Source: Mesorhizobium loti R88b
GTDB lineage: Bacteria > Pseudomonadota > Alphaproteobacteria > Rhizobiales > Rhizobiaceae
Reading direction: 5' to 3'
Assembly (NCBI RefSeq): GCF_013170845.1
Contig: NZ_CP033367.1
Span: 1,302,001 to 1,366,000 of the forward strand
DNA length: 64,000 bases
Below are positions 51,292 to 61,953 of the stretch, piece by piece. A program made the position numbers and the translations under genes. Position 1 is the first letter of the stretch. Each line of letters starts with the position of its first letter. Under the pieces are notes generated by a model. It saw only the letters and a list, made by a program, of their open reading frames with translations. It was not told the origin of the DNA and did not search any database.

Positions 51292-54200
51292 ATGGCCAGC
51301 GTGAAATCCGCAGCTAAGCCGAAGAAAAAAGCCACATCCGCGACAAAGACGGAGGAAAGGCCAGCCAGGCTTGCCGACTATCTGCTCGCCCGCGCGCCCG
51401 CGGAAGACATCGCCACCTATGACGCGGCCGCCCTCGAACGCGCCGCCGATCTCGCCGGCCAAGCGGTCACCGGCCACAAGAAGGGCGAGTGCGTCGTTGC
51501 CGTCGATGCCGATTCGGGCGTCACCCGCGAGGGCCGGCCGGTGACGGTCATCACCGTCGTCAACGACAACATGCCGTTCCTGTTCGATTCCATCCTCGGC
51601 GAGATCACCGAGACATCAGGTGAGCCGACGCTGGTCACCCACCCGGTCATCACCGTGCGCCACGGCAAAGGCGGCGTCGAGGAAATCCTAGGCGACGGCA
51701 ATTTCGCCAAGGACGACGGCAATCACGACCGGCTGAGCGTCATCCACGTGCATATCCCGCGGCTGACGGCGGAGGCGGCGAACGGTTTGACCGAGCGGCT
51801 GCGCAAGATGCTCGGCCAGGTTCACGCCGCCGTCAACGACTGGCGGCCGATGCTGGCCAGGCTTGATCAGGCGATCTCGGAATTCCGCTATTCGGCGGTG
51901 CCGCTCGACAAGAAGAGCGTGGCCGAGGCGATCGCCTTCCTGGAATGGCTGCGCGACGACAATTTTACCTTCCTCGGCATGCGCGAGTTTAAATACACCG
52001 GCGGCGAGGAAAGCGGCAATCTGGAGCGCGCCGACAAGCCGGGCCTTGGCATCCTCGGCGATCCCGACGTGCTGGTGCTGCGGCGCGGCACCGAAGCGGT
52101 GACGACGACGCCCGAGATCCGCGCCTTCCTGCATGGGCCGGAACCGCTGATCGTCACCAAGGCCAATGCCAAGTCTTCCGTGCATCGCCGCATCTATCTC
52201 GATTACATCGGCGTCAAGACCTACACTCCCAAGGGCACGCTTGCCGGCGAACTGCGCATCGTCGGCCTGTTCACCTCGACCGCCTACACGCGCTCGGTGA
52301 TGAAAATCCCGTATCTCCGGTCCAAGGCCGAAACCATCATCGCCAAGTCCGGCTTCGACCGGCACGATCATTCCGGCAAGGCGCTGATCAACGTGCTGGA
52401 GAGCTATCCGCGCGACGAATTGTTCCAGGTGCCGGTGCCGATCCTGAGGAAACATGCCGCGGCCATTCTCGGCCTGGTCGAACGCCCACGCGTGCGGGCG
52501 CTGGTGCGCGCCGACCAGTTCGACCGTTTCGTCTCGATCCTCGTCTTCGTGCCGCGCGACCGCTACGACAGCGTCGTGCGCGAGAAGATCGGCGCCTATC
52601 TGAAAACCGTGTTCGAGGGCCGGCTGTCGGCCTACTACCCGGCCTTCCCCGAGGGCGGGCTGGCGCGTGTGCATTTCATCATCGGCCGCTCCGGCGGCAA
52701 GACGCCGAAGATCGAGCAGGCGACGATCGAGGCGGCGATCCGCGACATCGTGCGCACCTGGGAGGATGCCCTTTCCGACGCGGCGGACGCCGATGGCGGC
52801 GACCAGGCGTTGACGGCCATCGCCGCGCGGCTGCCTGAAAGCTACCGGGATTCGTTCAGCGCGGCGGTGGCGCTGAACGACGCCGGGCGCATTGCAAAAA
52901 TCAGCGCCAGCAATCCGATCGCCATCGACTATTATCGCCATGCCGAGCAGAAGCCGCATCAGGCGGCGCTGAAAATCTATCACCATGGCAGCCCGGTGGC
53001 GCTGTCGCGGCGGGTGCCGGTGCTGGAAAACATCGGCTTCCGCGTCATCAGCGAGCGCACCTTCGAGGTCGGCGACGAGCAGTCCGGCCTGGTCTTCATC
53101 CACGACATGGAACTGGAGAACAGCTACGGCAAGCCGATCGACCTCGCCGATGGCGGCGCGCTGTTCGAAGACGCGTTCCTGTCGGTCTGGCGCGGCGACG
53201 TCGACAATGACGGTTATAACGGCCTGGCCCAGACCGCCGGCCTTTGGTCCGGCGAGATCACCATCCTGCGCGCCTATGGCCGATATCTGCAGCAGGTCGG
53301 CATCCCGCAAAGCCAGGATTTCATCGCAGCCGCGCTCAACCGCTATCCCGACATCGCGCGCGGCCTGCACGCGCTGTTCATCGCAAGGCTTGGCCCGACG
53401 GCCGAGGGCGAAGGCGTGGTGGCGGCAAAGCACCTCAAGGCCAAGATCAAGGATGCGCTCGAAGATGTGCCCAACATCGATGACGACACCATCATCCGCC
53501 GCTATCTCAATCTGATCGAAGCCTCGCTGCGCACCAATCATTTCGTTGCCGATACGAAAGCCAAGGGCCAGTCGCTGGCGATCAAGCTGGACTCGCATGC
53601 GGTCGAAGGACTGCCGGCGCCACGGCCATGGCGCGAGATCTATGTCTACGGTTCCGAGGTCGAGGGGCTGCATCTGCGTTTCGGCCCGGTGGCGCGGGGC
53701 GGCTTGCGCTGGTCGGACCGCGCCCAGGACTACCGCACCGAGGTGCTCGGCCTGGTCAAGGCGCAGCAGGTCAAGAACGCCGTCATCGTGCCAGTCGGCG
53801 CCAAGGGCGGCTTCTTCCCCAAGCGCCTGCCGGCAGGTGGTAGCCGTGACGCGATATTCGAGGCCGGCACCTCGGCCTACAAGAATTTCGTCTCCAGCCT
53901 GTTGTCGATCACCGACAATATCGGGCTGGACGGTGTCATTCCGCCAGCCGGCGTCATCAGGCGCGACCCTGATGATCCCTATTTCGTCGTTGCCGCCGAC
54001 AAGGGCACGGCGACCTTCTCCGACACCGCCAACGCCATCTCGGAGAAGCATGGCTTCTGGCTCGACGATGCCTTCGCCAGCGGTGGCTCGGCCGGCTACG
54101 ACCACAAGAAGATGGGCATCACCGCCAAGGGCGCCTGGGAAGCGGTCAAGCGGCATTTCCGCGAGATCAACCGCGACATCCAGACCTCGCCCTTCACCGT

Positions 54201-56082
54201 CGTCGGTGTCGGCGACATGTCCGGCGACGTGTTCGGCAATGGCATGCTGTTGTCGCCGAAGACCAGGCTGATCGCCGCCTTCGACCATCGCGACATCTTC
54301 ATCGATCCCGATCCGGATATGGCGGCCTCGATGGCCGAGCGCGAGCGCATGTTCGCTCTGCCGCGTTCGAGCTGGCAGGATTACGACAAGACCAAGCTGT
54401 CGGAAGGCGGCGTCATCGTCTCGCGCAGCCAGAAGTCGATCACCTTGCCGGCTGCCGCAGCGGCTGCGATTGGCCTGGCGAAGACGACCGCCACGCCGGT
54501 CGAGATCATGACCGCCATCCTCAAGGCGCCGGTCGACCTCCTGTGGTTCGGCGGCATCGGCACGTATCTCAGGGCATCGACCGAAACCAACGCCGAGGTC
54601 GGCGACCGTGCCAACGACGCCATCCGCATCACCGCGCTCGACGTGCGCGCCAAGGTGATCGGCGAGGGCGCCAATCTCGGCGTCACGCAGCGCGCGCGCA
54701 TCGAGTTCGGCCTGAATGGTGGGCGTTGCAATTCCGACGCCATCGACAATTCGGGCGGCGTCAATTGTTCCGACGTCGAGGTCAACATCAAGATCGCGCT
54801 GGCGTCGGCCATGCGCAAGGGCTCGTTGACCAGGCCGGCACGCAACAAGCTGCTGGCCGAGATGACCGACGAGGTTGGCGGCCTGGTGCTGTCCAACAAC
54901 TACCAGCAGACGCTGGCGCTTTCGATCGCCCGCAAGCGCGGCCTCGCCGACATCGCGCATCAGAGCCGTTTCATGACGGCGCTGGAAGCGCGCGGCCTGC
55001 TCGATCGCGTGGTCGAGACGCTGCCGTCGCCGGCGGCCCTTGCCGAACGCGAGGCGCGCGGCGAACCGCTGACCCGGGCCGAGCTCGGCGTGTTGCTCGC
55101 CTATGCCAAGATCGTGCTGTTCTCCGACATCGTCGCCAGCGACGTGCCTGACGATGCGCATTTCGACCGCGACCTGATGGGCTATTTCCCCGACCGGATG
55201 GCGAAGAAATACGCTACCGAGATCCACGGCCACCGGCTGCGCCGCGAGATCATCGCCCGCGTCGTCGCCAACGATTTGGTCAATCGCGGCGGACCGTCCT
55301 TCGTCAACCGGCTGCAGGAAGCCACGGGGCGCACCGCCGCCGACGTGGTGCGCACCTTCGCCGTGGTGCGTGACGGCTTTGCCTTGCCGGCGCTCTATCG
55401 CGAGATCGACGCGCTCGACAACCAGATCGACGGCCAGGTGCAGCTCGATCTCTACCAGATGGTCAGCCGGCTGATCTTCGTGACCAGCGGCTGGTACCTG
55501 AAGAACGATGCCGGTACGGCACCCCTAAGCGAGCGCATCGCCGAACTGCAGGACGCGCGCAAGGCGCTGGAGCCCAAGCTGGTTTCGCTGCTGCCGGCGT
55601 TTTCGCGGGAGCGCATCGAGGAGAAGCGGCACGGGCTCTTCAAGGCCGGCGCTCCGGAAAAGCTCGCCGAGCAGCTGGCGCTGAGCGAGGTAGCGGAACT
55701 GATCCCCGACATCGCGCTGACCGCGCGGTTGGCAAATGCCGACATCGTCGCCGCTGCCAAGGCGTTCTTTGCGGTCAGCGATGCCTTCCGTATTCCGCGC
55801 GTCGAGGATGCGGCACGCTCGATCACGCCGTCGGACTATTATGATCAGCTCGCTTTGTCGCGGGCCACCGACACGATCGGTGCGGCGCGGCGTGGCATTG
55901 CGGTGGCGGCACTCACCGGCCATGCCAAGACGGCGGACCCGGTGGCGGCCTGGCTCGAGGCCGGTGGCGAGCGGGTGGCGCGCATCCGCGAGCGGCTGCA
56001 GGCGCTGACTGAAGGCGGCGACATCACCGTGTCGCGGCTGTCGGTGGCGTCCGGTTTGATGAGCGATCTGACAGGGATGTAG
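51292..56082 (+). CDS. NAD-specific glutamate dehydrogenase, large (about 180 kDa) type
   Basis: 1596 residues, the normal length for the large NAD-GDH class. The N-terminal 700 residues hold ACT-like regulatory domains (VVAVDADSGVTREGRPVTVITVVND near 65-85). The catalytic domain is in the middle: RGGLRWSDRAQDYRTEVLG near 803, the lysine motif VPVGAKGGFFPK near 832 and GGIGTYLRAS near 1085, then a C-terminal helical part. It converts glutamate to 2-oxoglutarate and ammonia, feeding amino-acid carbon to the TCA cycle. GGGAGGGAA precedes ATG 51292. A reverse open frame of over 1100 codons in the same stretch is a GC-rich shadow. Confidence 0.96.
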   Translation: MASVKSAAKPKKKATSATKTEERPARLADYLLARAPAEDIATYDAAALERAADLAGQAVTGHKKGECVVAVDADSGVTREGRPVTVITVVNDNMPFLFDSILGEITETSGEPTLVTHPVITVRHGKGGVEEILGDGNFAKDDGNHDRLSVIHVHIPRLTAEAANGLTERLRKMLGQVHAAVNDWRPMLARLDQAISEFRYSAVPLDKKSVAEAIAFLEWLRDDNFTFLGMREFKYTGGEESGNLERADKPGLGILGDPDVLVLRRGTEAVTTTPEIRAFLHGPEPLIVTKANAKSSVHRRIYLDYIGVKTYTPKGTLAGELRIVGLFTSTAYTRSVMKIPYLRSKAETIIAKSGFDRHDHSGKALINVLESYPRDELFQVPVPILRKHAAAILGLVERPRVRALVRADQFDRFVSILVFVPRDRYDSVVREKIGAYLKTVFEGRLSAYYPAFPEGGLARVHFIIGRSGGKTPKIEQATIEAAIRDIVRTWEDALSDAADADGGDQALTAIAARLPESYRDSFSAAVALNDAGRIAKISASNPIAIDYYRHAEQKPHQAALKIYHHGSPVALSRRVPVLENIGFRVISERTFEVGDEQSGLVFIHDMELENSYGKPIDLADGGALFEDAFLSVWRGDVDNDGYNGLAQTAGLWSGEITILRAYGRYLQQVGIPQSQDFIAAALNRYPDIARGLHALFIARLGPTAEGEGVVAAKHLKAKIKDALEDVPNIDDDTIIRRYLNLIEASLRTNHFVADTKAKGQSLAIKLDSHAVEGLPAPRPWREIYVYGSEVEGLHLRFGPVARGGLRWSDRAQDYRTEVLGLVKAQQVKNAVIVPVGAKGGFFPKRLPAGGSRDAIFEAGTSAYKNFVSSLLSITDNIGLDGVIPPAGVIRRDPDDPYFVVAADKGTATFSDTANAISEKHGFWLDDAFASGGSAGYDHKKMGITAKGAWEAVKRHFREINRDIQTSPFTVVGVGDMSGDVFGNGMLLSPKTRLIAAFDHRDIFIDPDPDMAASMAERERMFALPRSSWQDYDKTKLSEGGVIVSRSQKSITLPAAAAAAIGLAKTTATPVEIMTAILKAPVDLLWFGGIGTYLRASTETNAEVGDRANDAIRITALDVRAKVIGEGANLGVTQRARIEFGLNGGRCNSDAIDNSGGVNCSDVEVNIKIALASAMRKGSLTRPARNKLLAEMTDEVGGLVLSNNYQQTLALSIARKRGLADIAHQSRFMTALEARGLLDRVVETLPSPAALAEREARGEPLTRAELGVLLAYAKIVLFSDIVASDVPDDAHFDRDLMGYFPDRMAKKYATEIHGHRLRREIIARVVANDLVNRGGPSFVNRLQEATGRTAADVVRTFAVVRDGFALPALYREIDALDNQIDGQVQLDLYQMVSRLIFVTSGWYLKNDAGTAPLSERIAELQDARKALEPKLVSLLPAFSRERIEEKRHGLFKAGAPEKLAEQLALSEVAELIPDIALTARLANADIVAAAKAFFAVSDAFRIPRVEDAARSITPSDYYDQLALSRATDTIGAARRGIAVAALTGHAKTADPVAAWLEAGGERVARIRERLQALTEGGDITVSRLSVASGLMSDLTGM

Positions 56083-56172
56083 CGGTTTGACCAGAGGTCA
56101 TCGGGCGAGCGTCGGGCGACAGGTCAGCTGGGTGTTCCTTGTGGCCGCTTGGCTTGAGATGATGAACCAACG

Positions 56173-56910
56173 ATGAGCGAAGACATCTACGACCCGGTGT
56201 TCGTCAAAGGTGTCTTCGATCGTTGTTCCGACCAGTACATCACCTTCAGCTGGATATGTTCATTCGGCTTTACCGAGCGCTGGCGCCGGCAATGCGTCGA
56301 GCTGATGCCCGAGCCGCCTGCTTCGGAGCCGAAGGGCTACGATCTGATGGCCGGCACCGGCGAGGTCTGGCCGCATTTGCTCAAACGCTTTCCCGGTATT
56401 GGTTCGATAACGGCCGTCGACATCTCGTCGGGAATGCATCAGCGCGCCATGGAACGCCTGCACGCGCACCGTGCCCACGAGATCGCCTTCATCGAGGACG
56501 ACGTTCTGGCCAGCGACCTGCCGAAAGAAAGCGCCGATTTCATCATTTCCACGTTCGGACTGAAGACCTTCAATGGCGCGCAGCATGCCAAACTCGCCAA
56601 GCTGGTCGCGCACTGCCTCAAGCCTGGCGGCGTTTTTTGCATGATCGAAGCGTCCGACCCGAAAGGGTGGTGGTTGAGACCGCTTTATCTCTTCCACTTG
56701 AAGGTCATGCTGCCACTGATCGAAAGAACGCTGCTCAGGGGCGCGCAGGATTTCGCGAGGATCGGCACCTACTCGACCAATTTCGGCGACGCCTCCGCCT
56801 TTGCCGAAATGCTGCGGGCGGAAGGGCTGCACGTCGAATTCAAACGCTTCTTCTTCGGCTGCTCGACAGCGGTTGCGGGCAGCAAGCCGGCCGCATTTGC
56901 GCGGTCATGA
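56173..56910 (+). CDS. Class I SAM-dependent methyltransferase, UbiE-like
   Basis: 245 residues. SAM-binding motif I is YDLMAGTGEVWPHLL near 56-70, followed by ITAVDISSGMHQRA near 83 and the motif near FIISTFGLKTF (about 121). The opening VFDRCSDQYITFSW resembles UbiE/COQ5-type enzymes. The substrate, perhaps a quinone or lipid, is unknown. It lies between NAD-GDH and a transporter gene on the same strand, 90 and 49 bases away. Confidence 0.85.
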   Translation: MSEDIYDPVFVKGVFDRCSDQYITFSWICSFGFTERWRRQCVELMPEPPASEPKGYDLMAGTGEVWPHLLKRFPGIGSITAVDISSGMHQRAMERLHAHRAHEIAFIEDDVLASDLPKESADFIISTFGLKTFNGAQHAKLAKLVAHCLKPGGVFCMIEASDPKGWWLRPLYLFHLKVMLPLIERTLLRGAQDFARIGTYSTNFGDASAFAEMLRAEGLHVEFKRFFFGCSTAVAGSKPAAFARS

Positions 56911-56959
56911 AAAAAATGCAGACATGGCGCCCGATGCGGGCGCGGCCGGGGGAATCATC

Positions 56960-58336
56960 ATGGCGGTAGAGACAGTGCAGCGTGCATCCGGGCGCGGCAT
57001 CTGGGGATGGATGTTCTTCGACTGGGCGGCGCAGCCGTTCTTCACCGTCGTCACCACCTTCATCTTCGGCCCCTATTTCGTCTCGCGCATGGCGAGTGAT
57101 CCAGTCACCGGCCAGGCTGTCTGGGGTTACGGCATCGCCGCCGCCGGGCTGGTCATCGCGATATTGTCGCCGATCCTTGGTTCGATCGCCGACCAGACCG
57201 GGCCGCGCAAGCCGTGGATCGGTTTTTTCGCCGCGATCAAGATCTGCAGCCTCACCTTGCTCTGGTTTGCAGCGCCAGGCTCGAACCTGTTCCTGATCGT
57301 GGCGCTGTTCTCGCTGGCCTCGGTGGCCGCCGAATTCTCCACCGTGTTCAACGATTCCATGATGCCGCGGCTGGTGCCGAAGAGCGAGATCGGCCGCATC
57401 TCCAACATGGCCTGGGGCCTCGGCTATCTCGGCGGCATGATTGCGCTGATCTTCGTCGTTACGTGCCTGGCTGGCTCGCCCGAGACCGGCAAGACGATCA
57501 TCGGCATCAACCCGCTGTTCGGGCTCGACCCGAAGCTCGGCGAGGATGCGCGCGCCACTGGGCCGCTGTCGGCCGGCTGGTACTTCCTGTTCATCCTGCC
57601 GATGTTCTTCTTCACGCCGGATGCCATCAAGGGCATCCCGATCGGGCCGGCGGTGCGCGAAGGCCTGTCGGAACTGAAATCGACGCTGGCCGAGGTGCGC
57701 AGGCGCGGCGGCATCTTCCGCTTCCTCGTTGCCCGCATGATCTATCAGGACGGCGTCAACGCCCTGCTGGCGCTGGGCGGCACGTTCGCGGCGGGCATGT
57801 TCCACTGGTCGATCACCGAGATCGGCATGTTCGGCATCATCCTCAACGTCGTCGCCATCTTCGGCTGCTGGATCGCGGCCCGGCTCGACACCGCGCTTGG
57901 CTCGAAGGCGGTGGTGATGATTGCGCTGGTCTTGCTGTCGGTCGCCACCGTCGGCGTCGTCTCGACCGGCCCAGGCTTCACGCTGCTCGGCCTGATCCAG
58001 CTTTCGACCACCGATTCAGGCGGGCTGTTCGGCACGGCGGCCGAGAAGGCCTACATTATGTACGGCTTGCTGATCGGCCTGGCTTTCGGGCCGGTGCAGG
58101 CATCGTCGCGCTCCTACATGGCGCGCAGTGTCACGGCCGCGGAATCCGGCCGCTATTTCGGCATCTACGCGCTGGCCGGGCGTGCGACCAGCTTCCTGGC
58201 GCCATTCCTGGTGGCGACGATTACCGCGCTCAGCGGCTCGGCGCGGCTCGGCATGGCTGTCATCATCCTGTTCCTGGCCATCGGCATGGCGATCCTGGTC
58301 AGGACGCCGTATCCGGCGGATCGGCCGGCGGACTAG
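56960..58336 (+). CDS. MFS transporter of the UMF1 (Atg22-like) family
   Basis: 458 residues with about twelve membrane helices. The opening IWGWMFFDWAAQPFFTVVTTFIFGPYF is the UMF1 signature, with SPILGSIADQTGPRKPWIGF near 75 and FNDSMMPRLVPKSEIGRISNMAWGLGYLGG near 130-160. Substrate unknown, amino acids suggested for the family. GGGGGA lies six bases before ATG 56960; an earlier frame overlaps the methyltransferase gene. Confidence 0.9.
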   Translation: MAVETVQRASGRGIWGWMFFDWAAQPFFTVVTTFIFGPYFVSRMASDPVTGQAVWGYGIAAAGLVIAILSPILGSIADQTGPRKPWIGFFAAIKICSLTLLWFAAPGSNLFLIVALFSLASVAAEFSTVFNDSMMPRLVPKSEIGRISNMAWGLGYLGGMIALIFVVTCLAGSPETGKTIIGINPLFGLDPKLGEDARATGPLSAGWYFLFILPMFFFTPDAIKGIPIGPAVREGLSELKSTLAEVRRRGGIFRFLVARMIYQDGVNALLALGGTFAAGMFHWSITEIGMFGIILNVVAIFGCWIAARLDTALGSKAVVMIALVLLSVATVGVVSTGPGFTLLGLIQLSTTDSGGLFGTAAEKAYIMYGLLIGLAFGPVQASSRSYMARSVTAAESGRYFGIYALAGRATSFLAPFLVATITALSGSARLGMAVIILFLAIGMAILVRTPYPADRPAD

Positions 58337-58342
58337 GAGCGT

Positions 58343-58375
58343 CTCTTCCTCCTCACGCAAGGGGAGAAGGAAGAG
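58343..58375. terminator. Hairpin between the UMF1 gene and purH, half of a RIME-like arm
   Basis: CTCTTCCTCCTC and GAGAAGGAAGAG form a 12-bp stem with one mismatch around ACGCAAGGG. The bases match the arm of the palindromic element at 33265-33456 (CTTCCTTCTCCCCTTGCG), so it looks like a lone half-element. It lies between convergent stops and can end both transcripts. Confidence 0.65.
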
Positions 58376-58380
58376 GGCGC

Positions 58381-59997
58381 TTAGTGCCTGAAGTGCCTCA
58401 CGCCCGTAAACACCATGGCGATGCCATGTTCATCGGCGGCGGCGATGACATCCTTGTCATTCATCGAACCACCCGGCTGGATGACGGCGGTGGCTCCGGC
58501 TGCGACTGCGGTCAGCAGACCATCGGCAAAGGGAAAGAAGGCGTCGGAGGCGACCACCGAGCCCTTGGTCAGCGGCTCGGTCATGCCTGCAGCCTCCGCC
58601 GCGTCGAGCGCCTTGCGGGCGGCGATGCGGGACGAATCGACCCGGCTCATCTGGCCGGCGCCGATGCCGACAGTGGCGCCATCCTTGGCATAGACAATGG
58701 CATTCGACTTGACGTGCTTGGCGATGCGGAAGGCAAATTTGAGATCGGCCATCTCGGCCGGCGTCGGTGCGCGTTTGGTCACCACCTTCAGTTCGAGGTC
58801 ATCGATCACGGCATTGTCGCGGCCCTGGACGAGCAGGCCGCCGGCGACGGATTTGACCGTCGTGCCGGCCGAACGCGGGTCCGGCAGGCCGCCGGTGACC
58901 AGCAGGCGTAGGTTCTTCTTTGCCGCGACGATTGCGGCAGCCTCATCTGTCGCATCGGGCGCGATGATCACCTCGGTGAAGGTTTTCACGATTTCCTCCG
59001 CCGCCTCGGCGTCGAGGGTGCGATTCACAGCAACGATGCCACCAAAGGCGGAGACCGGGTCGCAGGCGAGCGCCTTGGCATAGGCTTCCTTCAGCGAGGT
59101 GCCTTCAGCGACGCCGCAAGGGTTGGCGTGCTTGATGATCGCCACCGTCGCAGAGTGGTCGGGATCGAACTCGCCGGCCAGTTCGAAGGCGGCGTCGGTG
59201 TCGTTGATGTTGTTGTAGGAGAGCTGCTTGCCCTGCAACTGCCGTGCCGTGGCGACGCCCGGCCGCTTGTCGCCATTGACGTAGAAACCCGCGCTCTGGT
59301 GCGGGTTCTCGCCGTAGCGCATCACCTCGGCCAGCCTGCCGCCAAAGGCGCGCCAGGTCGGATGCTCGATCTCCAGCGCTTCGGCGAACCAGCCGGAAAT
59401 CGCCGCGTCATAGCTGGCGGTGCGGGCAAAGGCCTTGGCCGCCAGCTTCTTGCGGAAATCCAGCGACAGCGAGCCGATGTTCATCTCCAGTGCGTTCAGC
59501 ACCGAGGCATAATCGCCTGGGTCGGTGACGATGGCGACATAGGCGTGGTTCTTGGCCGAGGCGCGGATCATTGCCGGGCCGCCAATGTCGATGTTCTCGA
59601 CGATCGCGGCATAGTCGGCGCCGGAGCGACGGACTTCCTCGAACGGATAGAGATTGGAGACGAGAAGATCGATCGGTTCGATGTGGTGTTTGCGCATCGC
59701 CGCCGCGTGCTCGGGGTCGTCGCGCACGCCAAGCAGCGCGCCATGCACCGAGGGGTGCAGCGTCTTGACGCGGCCGTCCATGATCTCGGGAAAACCGGTG
59801 AGCTCGGAGACGTCGCGCACCGCCAGGCCGGCCTCGGCGATCGCCTTGGCGGTGCCTCCGGTCGAGACCAGTTCGACACCGGCCGCGGCCAAGGCCGTGG
59901 CGAAGTCGATGAGGCCGGTCTTGTCGAAAACGGAGAGCAAGGCACGGCGGACAGGAACGAGGTCCGGTGCGGGAATGTTCTTGGCGGCGACGGCCAT
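58381..59997 (-). CDS. purH: Bifunctional AICAR formyltransferase / IMP cyclohydrolase
   Basis: 538 residues, the complete two-domain enzyme for the last two steps of purine synthesis. The N-terminal cyclohydrolase (MGS-like) domain has [16 protein letters not shown] near 38 and [13 protein letters not shown] near 73; the C-terminal transformylase domain has [18 protein letters not shown] near 278 and ends [18 protein letters not shown]...[12 protein letters not shown] 59997 is chosen because the protein then begins [20 protein letters not shown]; the open frame extends 23 codons further. Third in the order rsmB-like, heparinase, purH. Confidence 0.95.
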   Translation of the reverse strand: MAVAAKNIPAPDLVPVRRALLSVFDKTGLIDFATALAAAGVELVSTGGTAKAIAEAGLAVRDVSELTGFPEIMDGRVKTLHPSVHGALLGVRDDPEHAAAMRKHHIEPIDLLVSNLYPFEEVRRSGADYAAIVENIDIGGPAMIRASAKNHAYVAIVTDPGDYASVLNALEMNIGSLSLDFRKKLAAKAFARTASYDAAISGWFAEALEIEHPTWRAFGGRLAEVMRYGENPHQSAGFYVNGDKRPGVATARQLQGKQLSYNNINDTDAAFELAGEFDPDHSATVAIIKHANPCGVAEGTSLKEAYAKALACDPVSAFGGIVAVNRTLDAEAAEEIVKTFTEVIIAPDATDEAAAIVAAKKNLRLLVTGGLPDPRSAGTTVKSVAGGLLVQGRDNAVIDDLELKVVTKRAPTPAEMADLKFAFRIAKHVKSNAIVYAKDGATVGIGAGQMSRVDSSRIAARKALDAAEAAGMTEPLTKGSVVASDAFFPFADGLLTAVAAGATAVIQPGGSMNDKDVIAAADEHGIAMVFTGVRHFRH

Positions 59998-60092
59998 GGG
60001 CTGGCGGCCTTTCACGGCTGGTGTGATGGATGCCCCGCGCCGTAGCACAAGACATCGGGAAATCAAACCGGAAGCCTGCCTGGCTGGCGCGC

Positions 60093-61817
60093 TCAGTTGT
60101 TTTCGGGATAACCGGCGATGCTGGTGCGGGTCAGCTGCCAGTGGACTTCGGTCACTTCCGAGGCCTTGAAGGCAAGCACGATCTGCCGGCTACGGCGCGG
60201 GCCGCCAAGGCCGGCGAAATAGATCGATTCCTCGACCTCAGGCACGACTTCCGCGCAGGTGAATACCCAGGTATCGGCCTGATCGGCGGCCAGGACCAGA
60301 CGATCGTGCTCGTCCTGCAGCAGGTTGATGTCGGGATGGACATGGAAGCGCACGGTGACGAAGTCACGGCCATTGTTGCGGATCGCGGCATTGCCGGGCC
60401 GCTGGAACCGGTCCCTGCCCGCCAGCACGTTGCCATTGGAGGAAAGCTTCAGCTCGCGCTCGTGCAGGAAGCCGAAGCGCGGGACATAGCCGTCATGGCG
60501 GGCGACGAAACCGTGAACGCCCTTCTGGTCGATGCGTTTGCACTGCACGTGCTGCGGGCCGCCGATCAACGGCGAGCCGAGCAGGTCGTTGACCCGTATC
60601 GAATGGCTGAAGCGAGCCGAGGAGGTGTCGTTGATGGTGGCGGTCGAGTGCGCGGCGGTGGCGCGCGCCAGCGGCCGGAACTCGGCGGCGCCATAGGTGT
60701 CGATGCCGGCATTGACGATGTAGTGCTGGCGACCGGACGACAGTTCGAAGGCGAGGCAGCCGGCATGCGCTGCGTTTGACACGTCGACCGGCGGCGGCAG
60801 GCCGGTGTCGGCGATGACGGTCGTGCCACCCATCGACAGCCGCTCATAGCCCGAATGCGGCGCGTGCAGCAGCGGCGCCCCGGCGGTGTCGTCATGGCGC
60901 AAGATGGTGGCGATGCGGTCATGGATGGTGGCGCCCATGCCGTTGAAGCGGGCGAGGCTGCCGTCCTGGTGGCGGAAGAAGCGCAGCGCCGGCAGCATGC
61001 GGTCGATGGCGCCGATCAGCGCCTGCGGCGGGGTTTCTGCCTGGTTGGCATAGGTCTGCCGCAGCGGCAACAGGTCGGCGAGGATTTCCAGAACCGCCAT
61101 CGGATTGCGCGAGATATGGCCGCCATCGGCGAGGATCTGGCGGTTGAGTTCATCGGCGAGGTTGCGGGTGGCGCCGCGCAGAGCCGAGGCTGGTGCCGGC
61201 AGGGATAGGGCGGCGAAGGCCAGCGCGATGCGGGCGCGCAGCCGGTCCTTGCCGTCGGGCATTTCGCGCGCCATCGACCTGAGGTAGCGGATCTGGACAG
61301 CCAGCGATTTCAGGAAGGCGCGGTAGAAGGGGAACTCGGCCCCCTGCAGCACGACGGAGGAGTGCTGGAGCCAGGTGATGATGCGCTTTGCCGTCGTGCC
61401 TGGCTCCCAGGCGACGCCGGCAATGTTGTTGCCGTGCATGGCGATCCAGTCGGATACCAGCGCGCGGGCGTTGGCGGCGGCAAGCTCGGTGCCGGCGGCG
61501 CGCATGTGGCGCAGCCAGCGAAAGCCATGCAGCGTCTTTTGCCAGCCATGATTGGGCACATTGATCTGGAATGGAGATTTGCCGCCGGTTTCGACCAGAT
61601 GCCCGGACAGGGGATAGCGGCCGTAATAAATCTCAAGCGCGATCTGCGGGTCGGCGAGGCGCAGGTCCGGCGGCGCGATCAGGACGCGTTCGGGCGTGCG
61701 GCCGGAATAGCGCCAGCGATAGACAGGCCCGGCACGGAGGCGCCGGCGCGTCTTGCGCCAGAACTCCTTCGCGACGAGCGTCCACAGACGCGTCGTGTTG
61801 CCGGCAGCAAGTGCCAA
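60093..61817 (-). CDS. Heparinase II/III family protein
   Basis: 574 residues. The C-terminal half carries the heparinase II/III-like beta-sandwich ([22 protein letters not shown] near 325, [23 protein letters not shown] near 355, [19 protein letters not shown] near 455), and the N-terminal half is an alpha-toroid ([28 protein letters not shown]). These proteins act on uronate-containing polysaccharides, but the alphaproteobacterial group next to purH has no known substrate. No signal peptide is seen. TTG 61817 is supported by AGGAGG four bases upstream. The order rsmB-like - heparinase - purH is common in Rhizobiales. Confidence 0.87.
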   Translation of the reverse strand: MALAAGNTTRLWTLVAKEFWRKTRRRLRAGPVYRWRYSGRTPERVLIAPPDLRLADPQIALEIYYGRYPLSGHLVETGGKSPFQINVPNHGWQKTLHGFRWLRHMRAAGTELAAANARALVSDWIAMHGNNIAGVAWEPGTTAKRIITWLQHSSVVLQGAEFPFYRAFLKSLAVQIRYLRSMAREMPDGKDRLRARIALAFAALSLPAPASALRGATRNLADELNRQILADGGHISRNPMAVLEILADLLPLRQTYANQAETPPQALIGAIDRMLPALRFFRHQDGSLARFNGMGATIHDRIATILRHDDTAGAPLLHAPHSGYERLSMGGTTVIADTGLPPPVDVSNAAHAGCLAFELSSGRQHYIVNAGIDTYGAAEFRPLARATAAHSTATINDTSSARFSHSIRVNDLLGSPLIGGPQHVQCKRIDQKGVHGFVARHDGYVPRFGFLHERELKLSSNGNVLAGRDRFQRPGNAAIRNNGRDFVTVRFHVHPDINLLQDEHDRLVLAADQADTWVFTCAEVVPEVEESIYFAGLGGPRRSRQIVLAFKASEVTEVHWQLTRTSIAGYPENN

Positions 61818-61953
61818 AACCCCTCCTGAACGTCCTCTACCCCGGCGCCGAGTTTACATGATTGAACGAGTCGTGCGAAGGCGAATTCCTGGGGAGGGGC
61901 TAGGCGCCCCACACCCTCCCTAAAAAAGTCAGCAAATCCTGTGAGTTGAGCCC

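Noticed and set aside
51688..55233. Reverse-strand open frame of over 1100 codons inside the NAD-GDH gene
   Set aside because: It is exactly opposite the GDH coding sequence, has no domain and is rich in Arg, His, Gln and Asp in the way antisense frames of GC-rich genes are.
61875..61930. GGGGAGGGG / CCCTCCC inverted region between the rsmB-like and heparinase genes as an intrinsic terminator
   Set aside because: The pairing is broken and there is no U-run in the minus direction; the A-run is on the wrong side. It may be a decayed palindromic element.
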